NCBI RefSeq assembly: GCF_030122845.1
Contig: NZ_CP126084.1
Coordinates: forward strand, 4,278,001 to 4,342,000
Direction of reading: 5' to 3'
DNA length: 64,000 nucleotides
Source of the DNA: Paenibacillus woosongensis
Lineage (GTDB): Bacteria > Bacillota > Bacilli > Paenibacillales > Paenibacillaceae
Shown here: piece after piece, positions 9,229 to 17,344 of the stretch
Position numbering within the stretch: position 1 is the stretch's first letter
Layout: each line of letters starts with the position of its first letter
Translations under genes and position numbers: made by a program
Notes under the pieces: generated by a model
Databases searched by the model: none
Told to the model about the DNA's origin: nothing
Seen by the model: only the letters and a program-made list of their open reading frames with translations

Positions 9229-10473
9229 TTAGCTTTTGTTCGCCAGCTCCAGCAAAGTATGATACAGCACTTCCGTTCCCGCCGCGCAGTCCTCGGGAGA
9301 GCTCCATTCCTCGGGATTATGGCTGATGCCGCCACGGGAACGCACAAAAATCATGCCCAGCGGCCACAGGGAGCTGAACTGCATTCCATCATGACCGGCG
9401 CCGCTCACCAATCGCGGCAGATCTGACAATCCAGCGAGCTTGCCGGCCTGAGCTACGGCTTCCTGCACCGCAGGAGAACTGGGAGCCGGAGCGACCCGCT
9501 GCAGCAGCTCGATCCGCAGCTCGATCCCCAGCTTCTCGCATACCTGCTGGCTATAAGCGTGTATGCTTGCCTCCAGCCGGTCCCGCTCGGCTTCATCGAT
9601 GTCCCGCAAATCGAGCGAGAATTGGACCTCGCCCGGTATGACGTTTACTCCGCCCGGCAGAGTCCGGAGCTTCCCTATCGTGGCCACTGCGTTCTCGTAT
9701 TTTTTCGCTTCCGCGTAAATGTAGTTTAGGATCTCCGCGGCTGCCTGCAGCGGATCTCGCCGCAGATGCATCGGGGTCGCCCCGGCATGGCCTGCCTGAC
9801 CGATCAGGGTGAACTGCTGCCAAAGCGGACCGGCAATGCCTGTCACGAGGCCTACCGGCTCATCCAGATTCTCCAGCACCCGGCCCTGCTCAATATGCAG
9901 TTCTACATAAGCCTGCACTTCGTGCGGCGGCTTTGCTGCTTCCCCTACGCGCTCAGGCGCAAGACCTGCCGAGCGCATCGCTTCGGCAATCGCTATGCCC
10001 TGTTCATCCCGCTGCTCCAAGTCCTCCTGCCGCAGCGTCCCAGCCACGGCCCGGCTGCCAATCATCCCGAACCCAAATCTGGAGCCCTCCTCATCCGTAA
10101 AAGCGATGACTTCGATCGGGTGGACGTTCCGGATTTCCAGCTCATTCATGCGCTGCAGCGCTTCGATCGCCGAGAGCACGCCGAGCGCCCCATCGAACAT
10201 CCCGCCATCGGGAACCGTATCGATATGGGACCCTGTCAGGACTACGGAGGCGGCGGGATTCGTCCCTTCCCGGCGGCCGATGATGTTCCCGGCCGCATCC
10301 TCGCGTACGGCTAGCTCGGCCTCCTTCATATAAGCGATAACGAGGTCCTTCGCACGGGATTCATCGCGGGTAAAAGAATAGCGGGTGACTCCCCCGCTAG
10401 ACTGTTTTCCGATTTCCCCCAGCTCCATCAGTCTCGCCCACAGGCGATCTTTATTGATTTCCATTCTCCTCAC
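9229..10473 (-). CDS. M20-family N-carbamoyl-L-amino-acid hydrolase
   Basis: Binuclear-metal amidohydrolase of the hydantoinase/carbamoylase family (M20), which removes CO2 and ammonia from an N-carbamoyl amino acid or ureido acid. 414 residues, normal length. Metal and catalytic motifs are in order: GSHIDTVPDGGMFDG near 81, FTDEEGSRFG near 126, HIEQGRVLE near 193, GHAGATPM near 228 and SGAGHDGMQ near 360. The start is GTG at 10473, 7 bases after AAGGAG, and lies inside the 3' end of the preceding gene (23-base overlap), implying translational coupling. Allantoate amidohydrolase is the main alternative. With an ATC-hydrolase-like partner, an AtcC-like role (N-carbamoyl-L-cysteine to L-cysteine) is the best guess. 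Confidence 0.9.
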   Translation of the reverse strand: MRRMEINKDRLWARLMELGEIGKQSSGGVTRYSFTRDESRAKDLVIAYMKEAELAVREDAAGNIIGRREGTNPAASVVLTGSHIDTVPDGGMFDGALGVLSAIEALQRMNELEIRNVHPIEVIAFTDEEGSRFGFGMIGSRAVAGTLRQEDLEQRDEQGIAIAEAMRSAGLAPERVGEAAKPPHEVQAYVELHIEQGRVLENLDEPVGLVTGIAGPLWQQFTLIGQAGHAGATPMHLRRDPLQAAAEILNYIYAEAKKYENAVATIGKLRTLPGGVNVIPGEVQFSLDLRDIDEAERDRLEASIHAYSQQVCEKLGIELRIELLQRVAPAPSSPAVQEAVAQAGKLAGLSDLPRLVSGAGHDGMQFSSLWPLGMIFVRSRGGISHNPEEWSSPEDCAAGTEVLYHTLLELANKS

Positions 10474-11008
10474 CCCCAGGCTCCTTCTCCGATGATTTCA
10501 TCTGGAACCTGAAATGGCAGTGTCCGTCTTTAAGCAAATATTTATCGTGCACGACTTCGAAATTAGGGTTGTAGCCCTTCGCGATGGCCGGGTCGATCAT
10601 CTGGCAGTAGAGGATGCCGTACTCCTCCATGCCGTCTTTTTTCCACTGATCCCCGAACGCGCATCTCGTGAAGTTCTGCTCGATTTCCACCGGATGATAT
10701 TCCGTTTCATATTCGAACAGATCGCTGCGTCCCATATCATAATTCGGCAAATAGCTGTGAATATCATTCGGCTGTCCGGCAGCTGCGGCACGGCGGGCAA
10801 TATCCCGGCCACGCTCCTCGCCAAACGTGCGTACTCCCTCGCGGATCGCGTCCTTCCCTTCTTCTCCGAAACGGTCAACGACCGCTTTGGAGAGATGGGC
10901 AAACAATTTCGCCATGATCGTATAAGGTGATACCGGCTCCAGGCTTTCGTCATGATTCAGCTTTTGCTGGGATTCCTCTTGTAGTTTGTCCTGTTTTTCT
11001 CGGCTCAT
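10451..11008 (-). CDS. L-2-amino-thiazoline-4-carboxylate hydrolase family protein
   Basis: Resembles the ATC-hydrolase family: in Pseudomonas AtcB opens the thiazoline ring of L-ATC to N-carbamoyl-L-cysteine. 185 residues. After a charged, probably disordered 30-residue head come a helical region with FGEEGKDAIREGVRTFGEERG and the conserved C-terminal part with NFTRCAFGDQWKKDG, YCQMIDPAIAKGYNP and HCHFRF; the Cys and His residues are typical of the family. It overlaps the carbamoylase gene by 23 bases, the same pairing as atcB-atcC. Family call is from memory of motifs; the true substrate may be another cyclic amidine or a related ring compound. Confidence 0.75.
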   Translation of the reverse strand: MSREKQDKLQEESQQKLNHDESLEPVSPYTIMAKLFAHLSKAVVDRFGEEGKDAIREGVRTFGEERGRDIARRAAAAGQPNDIHSYLPNYDMGRSDLFEYETEYHPVEIEQNFTRCAFGDQWKKDGMEEYGILYCQMIDPAIAKGYNPNFEVVHDKYLLKDGHCHFRFQMKSSEKEPGGEENGNQ

Positions 11009-11164
11009 CTTCAGACGCCTCCTTGATTAATCTATCTGTGCTGGCTTCAACACTAAAATCATTGCAATATGATCTAACTACAAAAATTGACTATTAAAAT
11101 GAGTGTAGATTTAGTAACCTATAGTCTCATAGTTGATTTTATATTAGTTGTGTCGAACACAAGC

Positions 11165-11347
11165 TGGAATTCATGTATCTAATTATTCTCTATACGAATG
11201 AGTCAGGGGATTAGATGGATTTCATGCACCTAAAATCAAGAATCCTGCCCATAATTGGCCATTCCCCTTTCTCTAAGGACATGAAATCCATTTAAATTTA
11301 CTTTTCCTTCTTTATCGCAGAAACTAACTACTATTAATCCATTTAAA
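11165..11347 (-). repeat. Dispersed repeat, copy 2 (inverted)
   Basis: Fills most of the gap 11009-11374 between livF and the ATC-hydrolase gene. Read on the minus strand it matches copy 1 at 3807-3990, including TTTCTGCGATAAAGAAG and TTCTTGATTTTAGGTGC. The ends of its central part, TAGATGGATTTCATG and its near-complement, can pair to form a long hairpin. If the importer and hydrolase genes form one transcript, this element lies inside it. Confidence 0.82.
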
Positions 11348-11374
11348 AAATTTGAACTCTGTCTATTTTCGCTG

Positions 11375-12103
11375 CTAGCCGATGCCCAAATAGACGGATT
11401 TGACCACGTCGTTATTCCGTAACTCCGCAGCATCGCCTTCCACGACGATGCTGCCCGTTTCCATCACATAGCCGCGATGGGCGGTCGCAAGCGCCATGGT
11501 AGCATTCTGCTCCACCAGCAATATGGATACGCCTTCCTCGTTCACCTTGCGGATCGCCGCGAAGATTTCCTTCACGATCAGCGGCGCAAGGCCCATCGAA
11601 GGCTCATCCAGCAGCAGCAGCTTCGGCCTGGCCATTAGAGCGCGGGCGATGGCCAACATCTGCTGCTCCCCACCGCTCATCGTCCCGGCGAGCTGCTTCT
11701 TGCGCTCCTCCAGCCGGGGAAATAACTCGAACATGCCCTGAATATCTGCGGCAATCCCCGTTTTGTCGTTCCGAACATAGGCGCCGAGCTTTAGATTTTC
11801 CAGCACGGTCAAATCGGGGAATACCCCCCGTCCTTCAGGAACCTGTGAGATGCCCCGCTCCACGATCTGATGGGGCTCCAGCTTCGTGATCTCCTGTCCC
11901 TCGAAGCGAATCTGTCCCTGAATGCTCTTATTCAGGCCAGAAATGCTGCGCAGTGCCGAAGTTTTCCCCGAGCCGTTCGTCCCGATCAAGGCCACGATTT
12001 CTCCTGGCCGAATATGCAGATTCATTTGTTTTACGGCCGCGATTACACCGTAATTTACGCTTAGATCTTTTATTTCCAAAATAGCTTGGCTGCCGCTTGT
12101 CAA
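11375..12103 (-). CDS. livF: Branched-chain-amino-acid-type ABC ATPase LivF
   Basis: Second ATPase of a Liv-type importer, 242 residues. Walker A GTNGSGKTS near residue 42, signature MSGGEQQMLAIARAL near 143, Walker B LLLLDEPSMGLAP near 163 and the H-loop region VEQN, where LivF proteins carry Gln-Asn after Glu. It overlaps livG by 4 bases (ATGA), so translation is coupled. It is the last importer gene; 366 bases later come the ATC-hydrolase-like and carbamoylase genes on the same strand. Liv-type systems also import amides, urea and other amino-acid derivatives, so the name does not fix the substrate. Confidence 0.95.
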   Translation of the reverse strand: MTSGSQAILEIKDLSVNYGVIAAVKQMNLHIRPGEIVALIGTNGSGKTSALRSISGLNKSIQGQIRFEGQEITKLEPHQIVERGISQVPEGRGVFPDLTVLENLKLGAYVRNDKTGIAADIQGMFELFPRLEERKKQLAGTMSGGEQQMLAIARALMARPKLLLLDEPSMGLAPLIVKEIFAAIRKVNEEGVSILLVEQNATMALATAHRGYVMETGSIVVEGDAAELRNNDVVKSVYLGIG

Positions 12104-12879
12104 AGCTCCTCGACCTCCCCGCCCAAATAGGCCTGAATGACATCAGGGTTGTTCTGTATCTCCTCCGCGCTGCCCTCGGCGATCTTCTGACCGTAATTCA
12201 GGACCACGATGCGGTCGGAAATATCCATGATCATGCCGATGTCGTGTTCGATCAAAATGATCTCGATGTTGAATTCCTTGGAGAGCTGCCGGATTTTCTT
12301 CACGAGCTCGGCTTTTTCCGCTGCGTTCATTCCCGCCGCCGGTTCATCCAGCAGCAGAATCTCGCAGCCCGTAGCCAGCGCCCTTGCAATTTCAAGCAGC
12401 CGCTGCTCTCCGTACGGCAGGCTTCCGGCTAAGACGTCCAACTTATGAGCCAGCCCTACGACTTCCAGTTTCTGAGTACATTCCGCAACGATGGCAGCAC
12501 GCCGCTTAGCCGTAGAACTCCGGGCAAAAATCGATTGCAGCAGGCCTTCCCCGTTGCACTCCGCATGCGCGACAAGCACATTTTCCAGCACCGTCATATT
12601 TTTCAGCAATCGTGTATTCTGAAAGGTTCGGGCAATCCCCAGGCCAACCCGCTTGAACGGCTTCAGCTTGTTGATGACCCGGCTCTTGTAAATGATCCTG
12701 CCGGAGGTCGGCTGATAGATGCCCGTCAGCAGGTTGAACAGCGTTGTTTTCCCTGCCCCGTTTGGTCCAATGATCGACAGAATCTCGCCCCGGCGTACCG
12801 TCATATCCACGTTATTCAATGCAACCAGCCCGCCGAATTTCACCGACACCTTCTCCAGCTCCAGTACGTTCTCCATCAC
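12100..12879 (-). CDS. livG: Branched-chain-amino-acid-type ABC ATPase LivG
   Basis: First ATPase of the importer, 259 residues. Walker A GPNGAGKTT near residue 38; ARTFQNTRLLKNMTVLENV is the LivG-specific Q-loop region; signature LPYGEQRLLEIARAL near 158; Walker B ILLLDEPAAGMN near 176; switch histidine in IEHDIGM. The start overlaps the end of livM by 4 bases and its own end overlaps livF by 4 bases, the tight packing of a single transcript. Confidence 0.95.
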   Translation of the reverse strand: MMENVLELEKVSVKFGGLVALNNVDMTVRRGEILSIIGPNGAGKTTLFNLLTGIYQPTSGRIIYKSRVINKLKPFKRVGLGIARTFQNTRLLKNMTVLENVLVAHAECNGEGLLQSIFARSSTAKRRAAIVAECTQKLEVVGLAHKLDVLAGSLPYGEQRLLEIARALATGCEILLLDEPAAGMNAAEKAELVKKIRQLSKEFNIEIILIEHDIGMIMDISDRIVVLNYGQKIAEGSAEEIQNNPDVIQAYLGGEVEEL

Positions 12880-13850
12880 TTGCCCTCACCTTTCCGCACC
12901 ATGCCGTAGAAATTATACTTGCGGTGCTTCTCTCCCCAGAACCCGGTCGGCTTAAAGATCATCATCAGGACGATCGCGAGTCCAAGCAGCATCATTCTAT
13001 AGTCGCTCATATACCGCAGCAGTTCAGGAGCGAGTACGAGAATGACCGCGCCGAGCACGGAGCCGGGCAGACTGGCTGATCCTCCCAGGATCACCATCGC
13101 CAGTATATTGACCGAATCCAAGTAACGGAAGGCGTCAGGGCTGACGAAGGAAATATAGGAAGCCCAGAACGCTCCGGCGATACCGGCGAAAAACGCTCCT
13201 ACTGTAAAAGCGAGCAGCTTGTATTTATTCGGACGAATTCCAATCGATTGCGCCAGCGTCTCATCCTCGCGCAGGGTCATTAGGCTGAGGCCTACGCCGG
13301 AATGAACGATACGGTGAATGACGAAAAAGGTCAGCAGCGCAAGCGCCAGAATCAAATAATAAAACTCCGTTTTGCCGCTAAAGGTGTAGCCGAACAAAGT
13401 CGGCGCAGGAATCCCCGGCAAGCCCATAGGCCCGCGCGTCACATCCACCCAATTGACGAAGATGAGCCGCACGATTTCTCCAAAGCCGAGCGTTACGATC
13501 CCGAGATAGTCCCCCCTCAGGCGAATGACCGGAGTTCCCAGCAAAAAGCCGAAAAATCCTGCAATCACAGCGGCGGCAGGCAGTGCGATCCAGAATGAAA
13601 CTTGAAAATGTATCATGAGCAGGGCTGCGGAGTAAGCGCCAATGCCATAGAAAGCAGCGTGTCCGAGCGCGAACTGTCCGGCATATCCGATAATGACGTT
13701 GAGGCTCATTGACAGGATGGAGAAAATCCCGATCATGATCACGATGTGCATCCAGTAATCGTTGACCTGCTGCAGTACCAAAGGCAGAACGATCAATACG
13801 GCAGCCGCCGCTCCTACGGCCGTTGTTTTTCTTAAGCTCAAGCTCATCAC
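12876..13850 (-). CDS. livM: Branched-chain-amino-acid-type ABC permease LivM
   Basis: One of two channel subunits, 324 residues with about nine membrane helices. The family landmarks are GYAGQFALGHAAFYGIGAY near residue 54, RGDYLGIVTLGFGEI near 112, which contacts the ATPases, and AGAFWASYISFVSPDAF near 225. It starts one base after the livH stop codon and overlaps livG by 4 bases. Confidence 0.95.
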   Translation of the reverse strand: MMSLSLRKTTAVGAAAAVLIVLPLVLQQVNDYWMHIVIMIGIFSILSMSLNVIIGYAGQFALGHAAFYGIGAYSAALLMIHFQVSFWIALPAAAVIAGFFGFLLGTPVIRLRGDYLGIVTLGFGEIVRLIFVNWVDVTRGPMGLPGIPAPTLFGYTFSGKTEFYYLILALALLTFFVIHRIVHSGVGLSLMTLREDETLAQSIGIRPNKYKLLAFTVGAFFAGIAGAFWASYISFVSPDAFRYLDSVNILAMVILGGSASLPGSVLGAVILVLAPELLRYMSDYRMMLLGLAIVLMMIFKPTGFWGEKHRKYNFYGMVRKGEGK

Positions 13851-14723
13851 CTACACTTTGTTGATATCTTTTTTGCCGAGAATGCCGGACGGCCGGATCA
13901 GCAGCACAATGATAAGGATCGCGAACGAAATGACACTCTTGTACTGCGTGGAAATATAAGCGCCGCCCAGCGTCTCCACCAGCCCGAGCAATACGCCGCC
14001 TAACATCGCTCCGGGAATGCTGCCGATTCCCCCGAGCACCGCCGCCGTAAAGGCGTTGATCCCTGCCATATACCCCATCGTCGGGTATACCGCGTTATAG
14101 TAAATACCGACCATGATGCCTGCACAGGCGGCAAGCGCGGAGCCGATCCCGAAGGCCAGGCTGATCATCCGGTTCGTATTGATGCCCATCAAAGCCGCGT
14201 TGGTCAGGCTCATGGAGGTCGCCCGCATCGCCGTGCCGGTCTTCGTCTTCGTGACGAACAGATGCAGGCCAAGCATTAGAATAAAAGACAGAATCAGAAT
14301 TAAAATTTGAATTTCGGAAAACGTAATGCTGCCCAAGGTATAAGTACGGCTGCCAAACGCCGTCGGAAAAGGACGCATTTCCGTCCCCCATAATTTTTGG
14401 GCCAAGCTGATCAGAAACGTGGATACCCCCAGCGCGCTGATCAAGGGAACGATCCGGTCTGCCATCCGCAGCGGCCGGTAAGCAAGCCGCTCAATCAGGA
14501 TTCCGATCCCGGAGGTCACGACCGCAGACAGCAGAAATGCGAGATATAACGGCAAATCCAGTTCTTTCATGAAAAAAAGCCCCAGGAAACTGCCCATCAT
14601 GAAAATATCGCCGTGCGCGAAGTTCACGATTTTTAGGATGCCGTAGACCATCGTATAGCCGAGCGCAATCAGGGCGTAAATCATCCCGATCGTCAATCCG
14701 TTGGTTAGTTGTTGAAGGAGCAT
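13851..14723 (-). CDS. livH: Branched-chain-amino-acid-type ABC permease LivH
   Basis: The other channel subunit, 290 residues with about eight membrane helices. Landmarks are LTNGLTIGMIYALIALGYTM at the N-terminus, YGILKIVNFAHGDIFMMG near 28 and AAVLGGIGSIPGAMLGG near 220. The ribosome site AAGGATG precedes the ATG at 14723. It follows the binding-protein gene after 59 bases that contain a hairpin. Confidence 0.95.
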   Translation of the reverse strand: MLLQQLTNGLTIGMIYALIALGYTMVYGILKIVNFAHGDIFMMGSFLGLFFMKELDLPLYLAFLLSAVVTSGIGILIERLAYRPLRMADRIVPLISALGVSTFLISLAQKLWGTEMRPFPTAFGSRTYTLGSITFSEIQILILILSFILMLGLHLFVTKTKTGTAMRATSMSLTNAALMGINTNRMISLAFGIGSALAACAGIMVGIYYNAVYPTMGYMAGINAFTAAVLGGIGSIPGAMLGGVLLGLVETLGGAYISTQYKSVISFAILIIVLLIRPSGILGKKDINKV

Positions 14724-14745
14724 AGTAACATCCTTTCAAAGCCAG

Positions 14746-14774
14746 GGAGCAGGAATGAAATTCAATCCTGCTCC
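14746..14774 (-). other. Hairpin between livK and livH
   Basis: A perfect 9-base stem (GGAGCAGGA and complement) with an 11-base loop that can itself pair (TGAA/TTCA). No T-tract follows on the minus strand, so this is more likely an RNA-processing or 3'-protecting hairpin that keeps binding-protein mRNA in excess than a full terminator. Confidence 0.6.
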
Positions 14775-14782
14775 AGAAGCGC

Positions 14783-15910
14783 TTATTTATAAAGTTCGAA
14801 CTTTCCGCCTTGCACCGTCAGTTTGGAAGGAATCGTCTCGACGTCACCGTTCTCGTCAAAGCTCAGCACGCCGGTCGCTCCTTTGTAATCCTTCAAGGTT
14901 TCCAGGTAGGTCTTGATACTCTCTCTGTCTGCGCCCTTCTCCTTGATCGCCTCGATGACCACCGAAGTAGCGACATAGGAATAAGCTGCATAGGTATCCG
15001 GCTGGCTGCTGTACGCCGCTTCATAATCCGCGGCAAACTTCGTTGCCTCCTCATTGTCTCCGCCCGGGAAGAAGAAGCCGATCAGCTTGAAGCCTTCCAC
15101 GGATTCCCCGCCAAGCTCAAGCAGAGCTTCGGAATACAGGCTGTCAACACCGATAAAATCAACGCTCAAATTGAACTTCTTCGCCTGCTGCGAGATGAGA
15201 GCCGCCTCGTTATAGAATCCGCCGATAAAGATAGCCTCTGGCTGCTTGTCCTTAATCTTCGTCAGGATGGTGCTGAAATCCTTTTCGCCAGGGTTATAGG
15301 CTTCTGCCGCCACAACCTCGATATTGTTGGCTGGAGCAGATTTTTGATAAACGTCCAGTAGTCCGAGGCCAAAGTCAGATTGTTCATAAATTAAAGCAAC
15401 CTTGCTGTATCCAAGCTCCTTGGACCAGCTTGCCAAATAGTCGGCTTGGAACGCATCCGTCGTAATTACCCGGAAGGTGTATTCACCCGCATTCGTTACG
15501 CCAGGCGCACTGGAGGACGGGGAAATTTCAACAATTTTGTTTTTGTTGTATACAGGTGCCGTTGCCAGCGTAGCCGAGCTGTTGAAGTGGCCAACGACAG
15601 CCAGGATGCTCTTGTCCGATACGAATTTGTTCGCTACGTTGACAGCCTCGTTGGAATCGCCTTTATCGTCCTGAACGACGATCTCCACCTTCTTGCCATC
15701 GATTCCGCCTGCGTCGTTGATTTGGGCTGCGGCCAGTTCAGCGCCATTCTTGAAGGCCTGTCCATATTGAGCCTGCGTTCCGGAAATCGGTGCCGCAAGG
15801 CCAATCCGAATGGTATCGCTCTTAGCCGGCGATCCGTCGTTTGCGGCGCAACCGCCCAACAGACCGACAAGCAATCCTGCCAATATAACTACCAAAAAAG
15901 ACCTCTTCAT
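14783..15910 (-). CDS. Liv-type ABC substrate-binding lipoprotein
   Basis: Receptor of the importer, 375 residues, type I periplasmic-binding fold of the Leu/Ile/Val and amide-urea receptor family. The signal peptide ends in the lipobox LGGC (Cys about residue 21). Conserved blocks are IRIGLAAPISGTQAQYGQAF, ELAAAQINDAGGIDGKKVEI and VAVVGHFNSSATLATAPVY. The longest frame begins at a TTG inside the ribosome site; GAGGGGG then ATCAAT precedes the ATG at 15910. First gene of the operon. The ligand is not readable; leucine-type amino acids are possible, but the downstream hydrolases argue for a carbamoylated or cyclic amino acid. Confidence 0.92.
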   Translation of the reverse strand: MKRSFLVVILAGLLVGLLGGCAANDGSPAKSDTIRIGLAAPISGTQAQYGQAFKNGAELAAAQINDAGGIDGKKVEIVVQDDKGDSNEAVNVANKFVSDKSILAVVGHFNSSATLATAPVYNKNKIVEISPSSSAPGVTNAGEYTFRVITTDAFQADYLASWSKELGYSKVALIYEQSDFGLGLLDVYQKSAPANNIEVVAAEAYNPGEKDFSTILTKIKDKQPEAIFIGGFYNEAALISQQAKKFNLSVDFIGVDSLYSEALLELGGESVEGFKLIGFFFPGGDNEEATKFAADYEAAYSSQPDTYAAYSYVATSVVIEAIKEKGADRESIKTYLETLKDYKGATGVLSFDENGDVETIPSKLTVQGGKFELYK

Positions 15911-15962
15911 ATTGATCCCCCTCAAATACTAAAATTAATCCTATAAGTTAAGTATGGATTTA

Positions 15963-15990
15963 ATTATAGGGCATTTTTTCGAAAAAGCAA
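15963..15990 (-). promoter_or_regulatory. Sigma-A promoter of the liv/hydrolase operon
   Basis: On the minus strand TTGCTT, a 16-base spacer and a perfect TATAAT lie about 55 bases before the livK start. Upstream, 16001-16040 has two related direct half-sites (TTGTCGAATCGG and ATGTCAAAATCAGG) that could bind an activator or repressor. Confidence 0.7.
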
Positions 15991-16040
15991 CACTTATTTT
16001 TGTATTGTCGAATCGGTTTTGATAATGTCAAAATCAGGTT

Positions 16041-16484
16041 GAGTTTGATGAGGACAGTATTCTTTCGACGAATTCGCTCCATTCAGGTAAACTAACTGCA
16101 TGTTTTGCATTTAACGCATGGTTTTTGTATAAAACCGCCTAACTAGATGTATAAAATACATTCCGATTTTAAATTACCTTATTATATTCAGGGCTGAAGG
16201 GTCGCCACCAACACTCTAACCATTCTAATAAATAAGCCACCATCCAACACCATCCCAACAATAAAGTGCTAACAAGAACTGACTTATTTACACGGCCCCT
16301 TAACTTGATTTGAACCGGAGTCTTATAAAACATATATTGCATCATTTCACAGCATTATTGCGAAAGATCTTTTTAGTAAGCAGAGTATATGACATGGAAG
16401 GGACTAAGCATCTGGTTATTGCTGCCTTATCATAGCATTATTCTATCATTCACCAGCAGCCTATCGTCCTCCTCCCCAAAAAAA
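16041..16484. other. Gene-free AT-rich stretch
   Basis: No reading frame with a ribosome site, no strong hairpin and no match to the dispersed repeat seen here. It separates the divergent-background liv promoter from the sdh terminator. Confidence 0.5.
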
Positions 16485-16527
16485 GAAGCCAGCTTTCTCC
16501 CAAAATAAATGGGGAAAAGCTGGCTTC
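16485..16527 (-). terminator. Terminator of the sdhCAB operon
   Basis: The inverted repeat GAAGCCAGCTTTCTCCC/GGGGAAAAGCTGGCTTC encloses a 9-base loop and is followed on the minus strand by seven T residues, 40 bases after the sdhB stop. Confidence 0.9.
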
Positions 16528-16567
16528 TCTAGATTCTGTTAATTTCGGATGCAAGACCGGTTCGCCG

Positions 16568-17332
16568 TTACACGCCTAGCCAAGACTTGAACATATGCTT
16601 GGTCGTCGCCTTGTTCATTTCGGCGATCGATGTCGTGAGCGGGATGCCTTTCGGGCAGGCGCGCACGCAGTTCTGCGAGTTGCCGCAGCCCTCGATTCCG
16701 CCGTCGCCCATCAGCGCCTCCAGACGCTCTTCCGCGTTCATTTCGCCCGTTGGATGAGCATTGAACAGCCTTACCTGGGAGATCGCTGCCGGACCGATAA
16801 AATCGGTCTTCTCGTTCACGTTCGGGCAGGCCTCCAGGCAGACGCCACAGGTCATGCACTTGGACAGCTCGTATGCCCATTGGCGTTTCTTCTCCGCCAT
16901 GCGCGGCCCTGGACCCAAATCATACGTTCCGTCAATTGGAATCCAAGCTTTGACGCGCTTCAGCGCATTAAACATGCGGCTGCGGTCGATGACCAAGTCC
17001 CGGACAACCGGGAACGTCTTCATCGGCTCCAGCCGGATCGGCTGCTCCAAATTATCAATCAATGCAGCGCAAGCCTGACGCGGCTTACCGTTAATTACCA
17101 TCGAACAAGCACCGCATACTTCCTCCAAACAGTTGGAATCCCAACATACTGGAGCCGTGTCCTTGCCGTCTAGATTTACCGGGTTGCGCTGAATTTCCAT
17201 CAGGGCGCTGATCACGTTCATGCCCGGACGATAGTTCAGCTCGAACTCTTCCGTATAGGGAGCCGAATCCGGCTTGTCTTGGCGCGTTATAATGAACTTC
17301 ACCTTTTTGGCTGTTGTTTCCGCAGTAGCCAT
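16568..17332 (-). CDS. sdhB: Succinate dehydrogenase iron-sulfur subunit
   Basis: Electron-transfer subunit of complex II, 254 residues. The [2Fe-2S] ligands are in CWDSNCLEEVCGACSM near residue 63; the [4Fe-4S] and [3Fe-4S] ligands are in CMTCGVCLEACPN near 148 and GCGNSQNCVRACPKGIP near 208. It passes electrons from SdhA to the haem/quinone site of SdhC. It begins 12 bases after sdhA. Fumarate-reductase operation cannot be excluded by sequence, but the order sdhC-sdhA-sdhB matches Bacillus complex II. Confidence 0.96.
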   Translation of the reverse strand: MATAETTAKKVKFIITRQDKPDSAPYTEEFELNYRPGMNVISALMEIQRNPVNLDGKDTAPVCWDSNCLEEVCGACSMVINGKPRQACAALIDNLEQPIRLEPMKTFPVVRDLVIDRSRMFNALKRVKAWIPIDGTYDLGPGPRMAEKKRQWAYELSKCMTCGVCLEACPNVNEKTDFIGPAAISQVRLFNAHPTGEMNAEERLEALMGDGGIEGCGNSQNCVRACPKGIPLTTSIAEMNKATTKHMFKSWLGV

Positions 17333-17344
17333 GACATTCCCCTC

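Noticed and set aside
11236..11433. A 65-codon minus-strand frame covering repeat copy 2 and the end of livF
   Set aside because: Half of it is the out-of-frame end of livF and it has no ribosome site; the shared peptide within the repeat is reported separately.
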